DNA from: Allobaileyella intestinalis
GTDB taxonomy: Bacteria; Bacillota; Clostridia; Peptostreptococcales; Anaerovoracaceae
Assembly: GCF_009695865.1 (NCBI RefSeq)
Contig: NZ_VUNB01000005.1
Location: 1 to 64,000 of the forward strand
Direction: 5' to 3'
Length of the DNA: 64,000 bases
In this document: piece after piece, positions 41,326 to 50,111 of the stretch
Layout of the letters: every line of letters begins with the position of its first letter
Position numbering within the stretch: position 1 is the stretch's first letter
Program-made: the position numbers and the translations under genes
The notes under the pieces: model-generated
Database searches by the model: none
What the model was told of the DNA's origin: nothing
Seen by the model: the letters and a program-made list of their open reading frames with translations, nothing else

Positions 41326-43053
41326 GTGCCAGACAATAATTCTCAGGATTTTGAGCGGAAGTTAATGAAGAAACAGAGAATCATAGCGGCGGCTTCAGGC
41401 AGAATGCCGGCAGATCTTGTTCTGAAAAATGCCACTTTCGTAAATGTTTTCTCAAATCGCCTTCAAAAGGCTGATATTGCTGTATGTGATGGAATAATTG
41501 CAGGATTCGGGGACTACGAAGGGGTGAGAGAGGTTGACATGACCGGCAAAGTAGTATGTCCCGGTCTTCTTGACGGACACATACATCTGGAAAGCTCTCT
41601 TGTAGCGCCAGTTGAGTTTGTCAAGGCGGTAATCCCTCACGGAACCACAACTGTAATAACAGATCCCCATGAGATTGCCAACGTAATGGGGACGGAGGGT
41701 ATCGATTACATGCTTCAGGCAACGAAAGGCCTGCCAGTAGACGTGCGGTTCATGCTTCCGTCCTGTGTTCCTTCTACGCCACTGGATGAGTCGGGAGCAG
41801 TCCTCAGTTATCAGGATATTACAGAATACTATGAGAATCCCAGAGTCCTTGGTCTGGCAGAGATGATGGATTTTTACGGGGTGATCCATGGAGAAGATCA
41901 GTGCATTCTGAAAATTCTGGATGCCCAGGCTCATCACAGAAAGATTGACGGACACGGACCAGGTCTTTCCAATAAGGAACTTAACGCTTATATTTCAGCA
42001 GGGGTATATACAGATCATGAGTGTTCCACTCTTGAAGAGGCCATAGAAAAACTGGAACGTGGACAGATGATAATGATAAGAGAGGGAACGGCTGCCCATA
42101 ACCTGGACGCACTGATTCCCCTTCTGAAAACCCAGGAATACGGTGACAGGTGTATTCTGTGCTGTGACGACAAGCATCCTTCCGATCTGCTTCACAACGG
42201 ACACATCGACCACATAATAAAGAGGGCCGTTAAAGAAGGAGCTGATCCAATAATAGCTCTTAAAGCAGGCAGCCTGAACACGGCAAAACACTTCCGCCTC
42301 AACGACAGAGGAGCCATTGCCCCGGGATACCTGGCAGACTTTATGGTTGTGGACAATCTTGCTGATTTCAACGTTAGCCAGGTCTATAAAGAAGGAGAAC
42401 TGGTTTACAATGAGGGAAGGCTATCTCAAATAGAGATACCTTTCATAGAGGCGAATCTCAACGAAAAAGCTCATGACACCTTCAGAAATGGGGCCTTCAG
42501 GCCGGAAGATTTCCAGGAAGACAGGCAGAGGGCGGTAATCGGAACTGTAGACGGAGAGATAATAACCACAAATCAGGGATTCAGCGATCATATTGATTTG
42601 GAAAAAGATATTCTCAAGGTTGCAGTAATCGAGAGGCACCATGGCACCGGCCATATAGGAATCGGCTATCTCAAAGGCTACGGCCTCCGTTCTGGAGCAG
42701 TAGCCACAAGCTTTGCACACGACTCCCACAACATAATTGCAGTAGGAACCAGCGAGCAGGATATTGCTGCGGCTGTAAACCGGCTTACAGAAAACCACGG
42801 CGGAATAGTTGTGGAAAGGGGAGGAAGGATTGAAGCTGAGGTAATGCTTAACATAGCAGGCCTCATGGCAGATGAGCCATTGCCTGTAGTCAACGAGAAG
42901 CTGGAAAAGGCAAAGGAGAAAGCCCTGGCCGCAGGAGTGAATCCGGGAATTGACCCGTTTATGACCTTGAGCTTTCTGAGCCTGCCGGTAATTCCGGAAC
43001 TGAGGCTGACAACAAGAGGAGTTTTTGACGTCAGCCAGCAGAAATATATTTAA
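41326..43053 (+). CDS. ade: Adenine deaminase
   Basis: A 575-residue metal-dependent amidohydrolase. It has LDGHIHLESS and HGTTTVITDPHEIANVMG in the N-terminal part, the CCDDKHPSDLLHNGHID metal ligands near residue 285, and the C-terminal subdomain (HDSHNIIAVG, NEKLEKAKEKA). It converts adenine to hypoxanthine and ammonia in purine salvage. The start is GTG at 41326, nine bases after AGGAGG. It is followed 30 bases later by an Fe-ADH; no functional link is obvious. Confidence 0.94.
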   Translation: MPDNNSQDFERKLMKKQRIIAAASGRMPADLVLKNATFVNVFSNRLQKADIAVCDGIIAGFGDYEGVREVDMTGKVVCPGLLDGHIHLESSLVAPVEFVKAVIPHGTTTVITDPHEIANVMGTEGIDYMLQATKGLPVDVRFMLPSCVPSTPLDESGAVLSYQDITEYYENPRVLGLAEMMDFYGVIHGEDQCILKILDAQAHHRKIDGHGPGLSNKELNAYISAGVYTDHECSTLEEAIEKLERGQMIMIREGTAAHNLDALIPLLKTQEYGDRCILCCDDKHPSDLLHNGHIDHIIKRAVKEGADPIIALKAGSLNTAKHFRLNDRGAIAPGYLADFMVVDNLADFNVSQVYKEGELVYNEGRLSQIEIPFIEANLNEKAHDTFRNGAFRPEDFQEDRQRAVIGTVDGEIITTNQGFSDHIDLEKDILKVAVIERHHGTGHIGIGYLKGYGLRSGAVATSFAHDSHNIIAVGTSEQDIAAAVNRLTENHGGIVVERGGRIEAEVMLNIAGLMADEPLPVVNEKLEKAKEKALAAGVNPGIDPFMTLSFLSLPVIPELRLTTRGVFDVSQQKYI

Positions 43054-43083
43054 GAAGTAACATGATGAAATAAAGGAGGAAAA

Positions 43084-44256
43084 ATGAACGAACAATTTAC
43101 TTATTATATTCCAACTAAGGTATACTTTGGACCAGATCAGATTGGACACCTGGGAGAGGAACTGGAGAAATACGGAAAAAAGATTCTTCTTTGCTACGGC
43201 GGAGGATCTATAAAGAGAAACGGCCTTTACGACAAGGTTGTGAAGTCCATGAAAGACAAGGACCTGGAAATTTTCGAACTTTCAGGAATCGAGCCCAATC
43301 CAAGAATTGATTCAGTTAGAAAGGGCGCTGAGATCTGCCGTAAGGAAAATATCGACGTGGTTCTGGCAGTTGGCGGCGGTTCGGTTATTGACTGCTCCAA
43401 GTTTATTGCATCTGCAACTTTTTACGATGGAGATCCATGGGATCTTCTGTCAAAGCACGTGGTAACTGAAAAATGCCTTCCGGTTTTCTCTGTCCTCACT
43501 GCAGCTGCAACAGGTTCAGAGATGGATGCAGGGGGAGTCATCAGCAATCCTGAGACACAGGACAAGCTGGGTGGTGGAGCACCGGGAATGCTTCCGAAGG
43601 TTTCTTTCCTGGACCCAACAGTGACTTACACTGTTTCAACAAAGCAGACTGTGTGTGGAAGCGCCGACATCCTGTCACATCTATACGAGATTTATTTTGT
43701 TCCAGAAGGACAGAGCATGTACATGCTTGACAGGTTTATGGAGGGAATGATGAGAACCGTCATCAAGTACACTCCAATAGCAGTTAAGGAACCTGATAAC
43801 TACGAGGCCAGAGAAAATCTGATGTGGGCCAGCTCATGGGCCATTAACGGTTTTGCAGGGGCAAAGCAGCAGTGTGACTGGACCTGCCACCCTATTGAGC
43901 ACGAAGTGTCGGCCATTTATGACATAACCCACGGACTGGGACTGGCTATCATAACGCCAAGATGGATGAGATACGTTCTGGATAAGTCTACTGCACCGAG
44001 ATTCAGAGAATACGGCGTCAATGTTTTCGGCATAGACCCTGAAATGGACACAATGGAAGCTGCTCTCAAGAGCATCGAGATGACTGAAGACTTCCTTTTC
44101 AACACTCTTGGAATCTCTTCAACGTTCACGGAAATCGGAATCGGCGACGAGAATATTCCTGTAATGGCAGAGAAGGCCTGCAAGGGAGGAATTCTTGAAG
44201 GATATAAGCCTCTGAATAAAGAAGATATCGAGAAGATCCTGAGAGCTTGTCTCTAG
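43084..44256 (+). CDS. Iron-containing alcohol dehydrogenase, BdhA/YugJ type
   Basis: A 390-residue NAD(P)H-dependent butanol dehydrogenase-like protein. It shows YYIPTKVYFGPDQIG, CYGGGSIKRNGLYD, GGGSVIDCSK, TAAATGSEMDAGG, and iron ligands in GSADILSHLYEIY, CHPIEHEVSA and DITHGLGLA. It is an intact relative of the frameshifted gene at 13703. A strong ribosome site (AAAGGAGG) precedes it. It reduces aldehydes in fermentation; substrate not resolved. Confidence 0.92.
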   Translation: MNEQFTYYIPTKVYFGPDQIGHLGEELEKYGKKILLCYGGGSIKRNGLYDKVVKSMKDKDLEIFELSGIEPNPRIDSVRKGAEICRKENIDVVLAVGGGSVIDCSKFIASATFYDGDPWDLLSKHVVTEKCLPVFSVLTAAATGSEMDAGGVISNPETQDKLGGGAPGMLPKVSFLDPTVTYTVSTKQTVCGSADILSHLYEIYFVPEGQSMYMLDRFMEGMMRTVIKYTPIAVKEPDNYEARENLMWASSWAINGFAGAKQQCDWTCHPIEHEVSAIYDITHGLGLAIITPRWMRYVLDKSTAPRFREYGVNVFGIDPEMDTMEAALKSIEMTEDFLFNTLGISSTFTEIGIGDENIPVMAEKACKGGILEGYKPLNKEDIEKILRACL

Positions 44257-44313
44257 AAATAATACAGGAAGGTCCGATGGGCTGACTGTTCTCTGACTAA
44301 TGAGATAAAACGA

Positions 44314-44373
44314 AAGAATACCTGCCATCACTGAAGCACGGATATTGGGTCCGGACAGGTGGCGGGTATTCTT
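44314..44373 (+). terminator. Rho-independent terminator after the Fe-ADH
   Basis: AAGAATACCTGCCA (44314-44327) pairs with TGGCGGGTATTCTT (44360-44373) with one G-T pair, followed by a T-rich tract. It is the only structure seen in the 305-base gap 44257-44561. Confidence 0.8.
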
Positions 44374-44561
44374 ATTTATTTTCTTTTATTTCCTTTTTCC
44401 TGACTGAATAATATTATAAAACAAGACAGATTCATAGTACCCAGGGGGTACTTTTGAGAAATTTTTGGGGCTTTGGGAATATATTTTATCAGTGTTAGAA
44501 TGGATGGGCGTGGTAGTACAAAATCCGGCAACTGATTATTTTTACAAAGGAGAAAATCAAT

Positions 44562-45107
44562 TTGAAGGAAGCAAGATATGCAGTTCTTGTTCCCATGGTG
44601 GAGACCGGACAAGGCACCGGACTTCTTCTTGAGGTCAGGACAGAATACGTGAAGCAGCCGGGAGAGATATGTTTTCCTGGTGGAAAAATAGAAGAGAATG
44701 AGACCCCTGTTACTGCAGCTCTCCGGGAAACCTGTGAGGAGCTGGGGATTTCAGCCGGCGATGTGGAGATAGTAAAAGAGCTGGACAGAGAGGTGATGGC
44801 CGATGGCAAGACCATAGTTCCAGTGCTGGCAAGGGTGGAACGAGAAGCGGCGGAAAATATTGTGCTTTCCCACTGTGAGGTGGCAGATACTTTTATACTG
44901 CCACTGAAATGGCTTTCGAAAAACAAACCAGAAGAGTATGATCTGACCACCATTGATGACAAAGATCTGCCGGAAAAACTCCGGAAGTACCTGTCAAATT
45001 ACGAAAGATACAGGAGAGTGGGCCATACCAGCTACATTGAATATGAAGGCCATGGAATATGGGGCCTCACCGCAAGGGTGATCAATAGAGTCATTGAAAT
45101 CATATAG
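44562..45107 (+). CDS. Nudix hydrolase, CoA-pyrophosphatase-like
   Basis: A 181-residue protein. The Nudix box is complete: GGKIEENE, then seven residues, then RETCEELGI. LLLEVRTEYVKQPGEICFPGG matches the coenzyme-A pyrophosphatase subgroup. The start is TTG at 44562, nine bases after AAAGGAG. It hydrolyses a nucleoside-diphosphate-linked substrate. It begins a tight operon: 19 bases to a uracil-DNA glycosylase, then 14 bases to a nuclease-helicase. Confidence 0.87.
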   Translation: MKEARYAVLVPMVETGQGTGLLLEVRTEYVKQPGEICFPGGKIEENETPVTAALRETCEELGISAGDVEIVKELDREVMADGKTIVPVLARVEREAAENIVLSHCEVADTFILPLKWLSKNKPEEYDLTTIDDKDLPEKLRKYLSNYERYRRVGHTSYIEYEGHGIWGLTARVINRVIEII

Positions 45108-45126
45108 TTTCAGGAGAGGTGTGAAG

Positions 45127-45708
45127 ATGACCATCGAAGATATTAAAAAGAGAATAGAACAGGATCCAAGAAACAAGGAATATACTGACAGGGGAATTCC
45201 CCCGGTATTCCAGGTGAGCGAAAAAGCCAGGCTTCTGGTTATAGGTCAGGCTCCTGGGAAAAAGGTTGAAGAGTCTCTGGTTCCATTTAACGACAAATCG
45301 GGAGAGAAACTCATTTCGTGGATGGGGATAAACCGTGAAATTTTTTACTCGGAGAAAGTAGCTATTCTCCCTATGGACTTCTACTACCCGGGCAAGGGAA
45401 AAACCGGCGATCTGCCGCCAAGAAAATTCATCGCTCAGGAGTACCACGACGAAATCCTGGGTATGATGGAGGATATCCAGATGACCATTCTTGTTGGCAG
45501 CTACTCCATGAAGTACTACTTAAAGGGGAGAATGGAGAAAAATCTGACAGAAACCGTGAAGAATTATGAGAATTACCTGCCGGAATTTTTCCCAATCGTT
45601 CATCCAAGCCCTCTGAACTTCAGGTGGCAGAGGAACAATCCATGGTTCGAGGAAGAGGTGGTGCCGGAACTGCAGAAGAGAGTAAAAACTGCTCTTGGTA
45701 TGGAATAG
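45127..45708 (+). CDS. Uracil-DNA glycosylase superfamily protein
   Basis: A 193-residue protein. VIGQAPGKKVEES near residue 38 holds the water-activating motif, PFNDKSGEKLISWMG follows, and FFPIVHPSPLNF near residue 160 is the DNA-intercalating His-Pro-Ser-Pro loop. No Cys is present, so it is not a family 4 iron-sulfur enzyme. It removes uracil or a damaged base from DNA. The ATG at 45127 after AGGAGAGG is chosen. Middle gene of the Nudix-UDG-helicase operon. Confidence 0.85.
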   Translation: MTIEDIKKRIEQDPRNKEYTDRGIPPVFQVSEKARLLVIGQAPGKKVEESLVPFNDKSGEKLISWMGINREIFYSEKVAILPMDFYYPGKGKTGDLPPRKFIAQEYHDEILGMMEDIQMTILVGSYSMKYYLKGRMEKNLTETVKNYENYLPEFFPIVHPSPLNFRWQRNNPWFEEEVVPELQKRVKTALGME

Positions 45709-45722
45709 AGGTTTATACGGTT

Positions 45723-47858
45723 ATGGAAAAAAGTCCTCGGTGTCTATATGAGAATGATATTTGTTCGTTTATAGGCGAAGATAATGACGCAATTTTTGGC
45801 ATGCTTTGCAAAAGTTACCACGGTGATGCACCTACCACCACCAGAGATGCCTGGGAGAAAGAAATAGAGATCCTCAAAAATGTCCTGAGGGATTACAGAA
45901 ACACAGCCGGGCGCATTATTTTTGAATATGATATTCCAAGACTTGGAAAAAGAGTTGATGCTGTTTTGCTGTTGAAGGGCATTGTCTTTTGCCTGGAGTT
46001 TAAGGTGGGAGAAAACAGGATTCTGGAAAATGATGTTGATCAGGTTCTGGACTACGCTCTGGATCTGAAAAACTTCCATAAATTCAGTGAAGACAGGATA
46101 ATCGTTCCTGTGCTTGTTGCTACTGATTACAAAAGCCGTTCTTCGTTTATACAGAAGTCTGTCTACGAGGACAAGGTGGTGAATCCTCTGGTAACCGGAA
46201 CTGAGGGAATTGGAATACTGATGAAAGACGTAATAAATCATTTTCCAAATGAAACAGAAGTTAATCCCAACTGGGTAATAAGCCCTTATGCGCCCACACC
46301 TACAATTATCCAGGCTGCAAGAACTTTATATGAAAATCACTCGGTGGAAAACATCACAAGACACGAGGCAGATAAGGTTTCAACAGATGAAACTATTGCT
46401 TGTATACTGGATATTATCAGCAAAAGCAAAGCTGATAATGAGAAAAGCATTTGCTTTGTAACAGGTGTTCCGGGAGCAGGCAAAACCCTGGTGGGACTGG
46501 AAGTTGCTGTAAAACAGTCATACCAGGAAAATAGCGGCTCAGAATCTGATGAGGGGGCGGTTTACTTGTCTGGAAATGGTCCCCTGGTAACAGTTCTGAA
46601 CGAAGCTCTGGCCAGAGATAATTATGAGAAATGCAGGGCAAATGGAGAGAAGAAAAAACTGACAGATTCCAGACGTGAAGTCAGTAAGTTTATTCAGGTC
46701 ATTCATCGTTACAGGGACAACATGCTGGCTAAGATTAAGAACCCCGTGGAAAATGGGGTCCTGGAGATTGACCCGGAAAAGGCTGTGAAAATGGAAAATG
46801 CCGGGTTCGGAGAGGTGGAGCACATCGCTATTTTCGATGAAGCACAGCGTTCCTGGACTCACAATAAGCTTGCAAACTATCTTAAGCGGGGTGGAACATA
46901 CGGAAACAAGCTGAAAGTTCCGAATTTTCCAATGTCAGAGGCGTCTTTCCTTATCTGGTCCCTGGACCAGAGGGAGGACTGGGCTGTAATCCTGTGCCTT
47001 GTTGGAGGTGGTCAGGAAATAAATACAGGAGAGGCGGGAATTTCTGAGTGGATAAAGTCCCTGAACGAGAGATTCACCCACTGGAAAGTGTATATTTCCC
47101 CTCAGCTCACGGAAAAGGAATATGCAGAGGGAAAAGTTAAAGAACTGCTTCAGCACAACCCCAATGTGACGTATGAAAATAAGCTGCATCTCAGTGTTTC
47201 ACTGCGCTCGTACAGGGCTGAAAAATTATCTGCCTTTGTCCATTCTCTGCTGGCAATCGACGATGATGCAGCAAGTATTTATGCAGAATTCAAGGACAAG
47301 TATCCTATTGTTTTGACAAGAGACATGGAAAAAGCCAGGAGATGGCTTCACGACAAGGTCCGGGGAACAGAAAGAACAGGAGTGCTGATCACAAAAGAGT
47401 CTGCAAGATACAAGCCTTTGGGGGTACACGTCCTGAAACCGGATAATGAAAATGCAGTTCACTGGTTCCTGGACGACAAAACAGACGTAAGATCCTCTAA
47501 TTATCTGGAAGATGCAGCCACAGAAATCCAGGTACAAGGGCTGGAGCTCGACTATGCCTGCCTGCTTTGGGATGCTGATATGAGGTTTTCCAATGGAAAA
47601 TGGCGCTATTATAAATTCAGGCAGACGAAATGGGCAGAGCTGAAACCTGACACTGAGAGCAAACAAGAGCAGATGAAATACATGCTTAATGCATACAGGG
47701 TCCTGTTGACAAGAGCAAGAGCAGGAATGGTCATCTGCGTGCCAGAAGGAAACTCACACAAAACCTCCACAGGATTCTGGGAAGATACCACACGCCTGCC
47801 AGAATATTATGAAGGAACCTTTGAATATCTGAAAAGTCTGGGAATTGAAGAAATATAG
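45723..47858 (+). CDS. DUF2075-type nuclease-helicase fusion
   Basis: A 711-residue protein. N-terminal residues ~50-130 carry a PD-(D/E)XK-like site: D79 in GKRVDAVLL and E92-F-K94 in CLEFKVG. The helicase core follows, with Walker A VTGVPGAGKT (246-255), Walker B IAIFDEAQRSW, LCLVGGGQEIN as a motif III-like segment, and RVLLTRARAGM near the end. Schlafen-like DUF2075 helicases with nuclease domains are often found in phage-defence or DNA-repair settings. It is co-transcribed with a uracil-DNA glycosylase and a Nudix enzyme. Frame extension to 45624 overlaps UDG and is rejected. Confidence 0.85.
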   Translation: MEKSPRCLYENDICSFIGEDNDAIFGMLCKSYHGDAPTTTRDAWEKEIEILKNVLRDYRNTAGRIIFEYDIPRLGKRVDAVLLLKGIVFCLEFKVGENRILENDVDQVLDYALDLKNFHKFSEDRIIVPVLVATDYKSRSSFIQKSVYEDKVVNPLVTGTEGIGILMKDVINHFPNETEVNPNWVISPYAPTPTIIQAARTLYENHSVENITRHEADKVSTDETIACILDIISKSKADNEKSICFVTGVPGAGKTLVGLEVAVKQSYQENSGSESDEGAVYLSGNGPLVTVLNEALARDNYEKCRANGEKKKLTDSRREVSKFIQVIHRYRDNMLAKIKNPVENGVLEIDPEKAVKMENAGFGEVEHIAIFDEAQRSWTHNKLANYLKRGGTYGNKLKVPNFPMSEASFLIWSLDQREDWAVILCLVGGGQEINTGEAGISEWIKSLNERFTHWKVYISPQLTEKEYAEGKVKELLQHNPNVTYENKLHLSVSLRSYRAEKLSAFVHSLLAIDDDAASIYAEFKDKYPIVLTRDMEKARRWLHDKVRGTERTGVLITKESARYKPLGVHVLKPDNENAVHWFLDDKTDVRSSNYLEDAATEIQVQGLELDYACLLWDADMRFSNGKWRYYKFRQTKWAELKPDTESKQEQMKYMLNAYRVLLTRARAGMVICVPEGNSHKTSTGFWEDTTRLPEYYEGTFEYLKSLGIEEI

Positions 47859-47973
47859 CACCGCGAAACATAATCCCACAAAACATAACTCCACAAAACA
47901 TTCAAGAAAAAACAATACGCTTTTTACCGAACAGTGCTAAAATCCCCTAAACATGAAATCAGGAGGTGCTGAC

Positions 47974-48192
47974 ATGCTGTTCAGTATCATTTTTACAATA
48001 ATAATGCTATATATAATCTTTAAAATTTCCATGTTCTTCTTCGGTATACTGGGATCAGCCCTGGGCTTTGTTCTGGGGTTGATCTTGTACCTGCTCCTGG
48101 GCCTGGTAGGAGTATTCTTTCTGGGCCTGACAGCCCTGGCCCTTCCGGCCATACTTGTAGGAGGCGCCATCGCATTACTTGCAGGAAAATAG
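47974..48192 (+). CDS. Small hydrophobic membrane protein
   Basis: 72 residues, nearly all hydrophobic, with two or three short membrane helices and Gly-rich turns (FFGILGSALGFVLGLILYLL). AGGAGG lies 7 bases before the ATG at 47974. A terminator follows at 48225. Function unknown; small membrane peptides of this kind occur widely in Clostridia. Confidence 0.65.
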   Translation: MLFSIIFTIIMLYIIFKISMFFFGILGSALGFVLGLILYLLLGLVGVFFLGLTALALPAILVGGAIALLAGK

Positions 48193-48224
48193 AAAAACAT
48201 ATATAGCTTTTAAATCTTGACTTT

Positions 48225-48269
48225 GGAGATGGACGACCGCAGCCAGTCTGCGCGCCCATCTCCTTTTTT
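48225..48269 (+). terminator. Rho-independent terminator
   Basis: GGAGATGG (48225-48232) pairs with CCATCTCC (48256-48263), with an inner CGCAG/CTGCG stem (48238-48242 with 48248-48252), then TTTTTT. Confidence 0.85.
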
Positions 48270-48365
48270 GTTTTCATTAATACACCAGCAGTTTCAAGAG
48301 GTTGAGCTCCTATTGGAATTCTCTGAAGCATTAAAAGGCTTTAATATGGAAAGAGCTGAAAGGAT

Positions 48366-49072
48366 GGACGCCAGAGAGTGATGGACATGGCGTCCGGAAC
48401 TGAGGATGGGATGGAATTGGACGCCACACCTGGATGTGACAGGCGTCCAAAACGGGGCAGGTCAAAAGAACGGACGCCAGCAGGAGAACGCCGTGGCGTC
48501 CAGAATAGAGGATGGGATGGAGTTGGACGCCACGTATGGACGTGACAGGCGTCCAAAATTGAGAAGGTTGGAAGGATGGACGCCAGAGAGTGATGGACAT
48601 GGCGTCCAGAATAGAGGATGAGATGGAAATGGACGCCACGTATGGACGTGACAGGCGTCCAAAATTGAGAAGGTTGGAAGGATGGACGCCAGAGAGTGAT
48701 GAACATGGCGTCCAGAATTAAGGAAGAGATGGAATTGGACGCCACACATGGATGTGACAGGCGTCCAGAATTGAGAAGGGTGGAAGGATGGACGCCAGAG
48801 AGTGATGGACATGGCGTCCAGAATAGAGGATGAGATGGAATTGGACGCCACGCATGGAAAGGGAAGGCGTCCAAAATTGAGAAGGTTGGAAGAATTGACG
48901 CCAGCAGGAGAACGCCATGGCGTCCAGATTTGAGGATGGGATGGAGTTGGACGCCACGCATGGATGTGACAGGCGTCCAAAACAGGGAAAGCCAAAAGTA
49001 CGGACGCTAGCAGGAGAACGCCGTGGGGGTACCGTGGCGTCCATGGTGAAATAGTTGAAAATCTGGACGCCG
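48366..49072 (+). repeat. Tandem array of a 106-bp unit, each with two GGACGCC hairpins
   Basis: A hairpins (GGACGCCA/TGGCGTCC, 14-base loop) start at 48366, 48472, 48578, 48684, 48790, 48897 and 49002. B hairpins (TTGGACGCC/GGCGTCCAA) lie between them at about 48417, 48523, 48630, 48735, 48841 and 48947. The period is 105-107 bases over nearly seven copies. Loops and linkers vary more than stems, so the stems seem to be kept. No frame is protein-like. Copy 7 has an insertion. The same family starts again at 63871. Confidence 0.9.
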
Positions 49073-49149
49073 CACTTTGGTAGTCTTACCGTTCTTTGCA
49101 TAACCATGGGCCATATCTCATTAGCTGCATGATGCTTACACAAAGGGCT

Positions 49150-49185
49150 ATATAATTTATTTCAATTCTTCGAAATAAATTATAT
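49150..49185. repeat. 14-bp perfect inverted repeat upstream of the Rrf2 promoter
   Basis: ATATAATTTATTTC (49150-49163) and GAAATAAATTATAT (49172-49185) are perfect reverse complements with an 8-base spacer. It ends 13 bases before the -35. Its size and A+T content fit an operator for the Rrf2 protein that follows, or a weak terminator. Confidence 0.65.
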
Positions 49186-49198
49186 TGTAATGATTATC

Positions 49199-49227
49199 TT
49201 GACAACAATGTGCTCTGATGATATATT
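49199..49227 (+). promoter_or_regulatory. Near-consensus promoter ahead of the minisatellite and Rrf2 gene
   Basis: TTGACA (49199-49204), a 17-base spacer, TATATT (49222-49227). Transcription would start near 49234 and run through the 18-bp repeats into the gene at 49595, giving a leader of about 360 bases. Confidence 0.7.
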
Positions 49228-49298
49228 CGTCTAAATAAATGTAATGAATATGGTTACAACTGAGGACGGCAACGCCCACAAAGATACGTGCCGCAAGT

Positions 49299-49568
49299 GT
49301 TGCCACCGCCGCAAGAGTTGCCACCGCTGCAAGTGTTGCCACCGCCGCAAGAGTTGCCACTGCCGCAAGAGTTGCCACTGCTGCAAGTGTTGCCACTGCT
49401 GCAAGTGTTGCCACTGTCGCAAGAGTTGCCACCGCTGCAAGTGTTGCCACTGCCGCAAGTGTTGCTACTGCCGCAAGTGTTGCCACCGCTGCAAGTGTTG
49501 CCACCGCTGCAAGAGTTGCCACCGCTGCAAGTGTTGCCACTGCCGCAAGTGTTGCCACTGCTGCAGAT
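49299..49568 (+). repeat. Minisatellite: fifteen 18-bp units
   Basis: The unit is GTTGCCACYGCYGCAAGW, repeated every 18 bases from 49299 to 49568, with variation at a few fixed positions; the last unit ends in GAT. The period is a multiple of three, so several frames stay open on both strands. On the + strand a frame from ATG 49244 reads a Cys/His/Lys/Arg-rich hexapeptide repeat. It has no ribosome site, so coding is unproven. Confidence 0.9.
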
Positions 49569-49594
49569 ATTGACAATCTGATAAGGAGTGAAAT

Positions 49595-50047
49595 ATGCAA
49601 GTATCAACAAAATTTACTATTGCCATTCATATTCTGGCCTTGACTGATTACATGGATGGAAAGGACAAGGTTACCAGTGATCTGCTGTCATCTAGTATTG
49701 GCTGCAATCCTGTAATTGTACGGAATCTTATGGGGGCTCTGAAGAAAGCAGGGCTGATAAATGTGAAGAGAGGGCCGGGAGGAATAACCATAACAAGGCC
49801 TCTGGACCAGATTACATTTCTGGATGTGTACAATGCAGTTGAGACGAACAAGGAAAGTCTTTTTAACTTTCATGAGGATGTTAATCCCGATTGCCCTGTG
49901 GGAAGGAATATTCACGGGGCACTGGATGACAAGCTTCAGGAAATACAGAAAATGTTTGAATCAGATCTGAAGAAATTTTATGTATTAGATGTGGTTAAAG
50001 ATATTCGAGATGAAATCGCTCATGAAGACCAGAGCAGTGAGGTGTAG
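49595..50047 (+). CDS. Rrf2-family transcriptional regulator (YwnA-like)
   Basis: A 150-residue Rrf2 protein. Winged helix with SSSIGCNPVIVRNLMGALKK and RGPGGITITRPLDQIT, then NPDCPVGRNIHGALDD near residue 105. There is a single Cys in the usual cluster region, so iron-sulfur binding is unlikely; a thiol switch is possible. AAGGAGTG precedes the ATG. It heads the SirTM-macrodomain-dioxygenase group (64 bases to the next gene) behind the repeat-containing leader. Confidence 0.87.
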   Translation: MQVSTKFTIAIHILALTDYMDGKDKVTSDLLSSSIGCNPVIVRNLMGALKKAGLINVKRGPGGITITRPLDQITFLDVYNAVETNKESLFNFHEDVNPDCPVGRNIHGALDDKLQEIQKMFESDLKKFYVLDVVKDIRDEIAHEDQSSEV

Positions 50048-50111
50048 ATAGAAGGGCTGGTGAAAGCCAGGACCCAGGGCTTTGGAACTTTGGAGATGAA
50101 AGGCGGACCCA

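Noticed and set aside
48366-49072. CRISPR array
   Set aside because: The repeats are 106 bp with two internal hairpins and near-identical linkers; there are no unique spacers and no cas genes.
48331-49143. Long minus-strand open frames through the 106-bp array (Trp/Pro/Ser-rich repeats)
   Set aside because: They exist in several frames at once, have no ribosome sites, and follow from the repeat lacking stops; the 106-bp period is not a multiple of three.
49299-49568. CRISPR array or replication iterons
   Set aside because: Units are contiguous with no spacers, and no replication initiator gene is nearby.
49157-49610. Minus-strand frames reading AAVATL or SGGNTC repeats through the minisatellite
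   Set aside because: They are products of an 18-bp unit without stops, with no start signals; nothing indicates translation.
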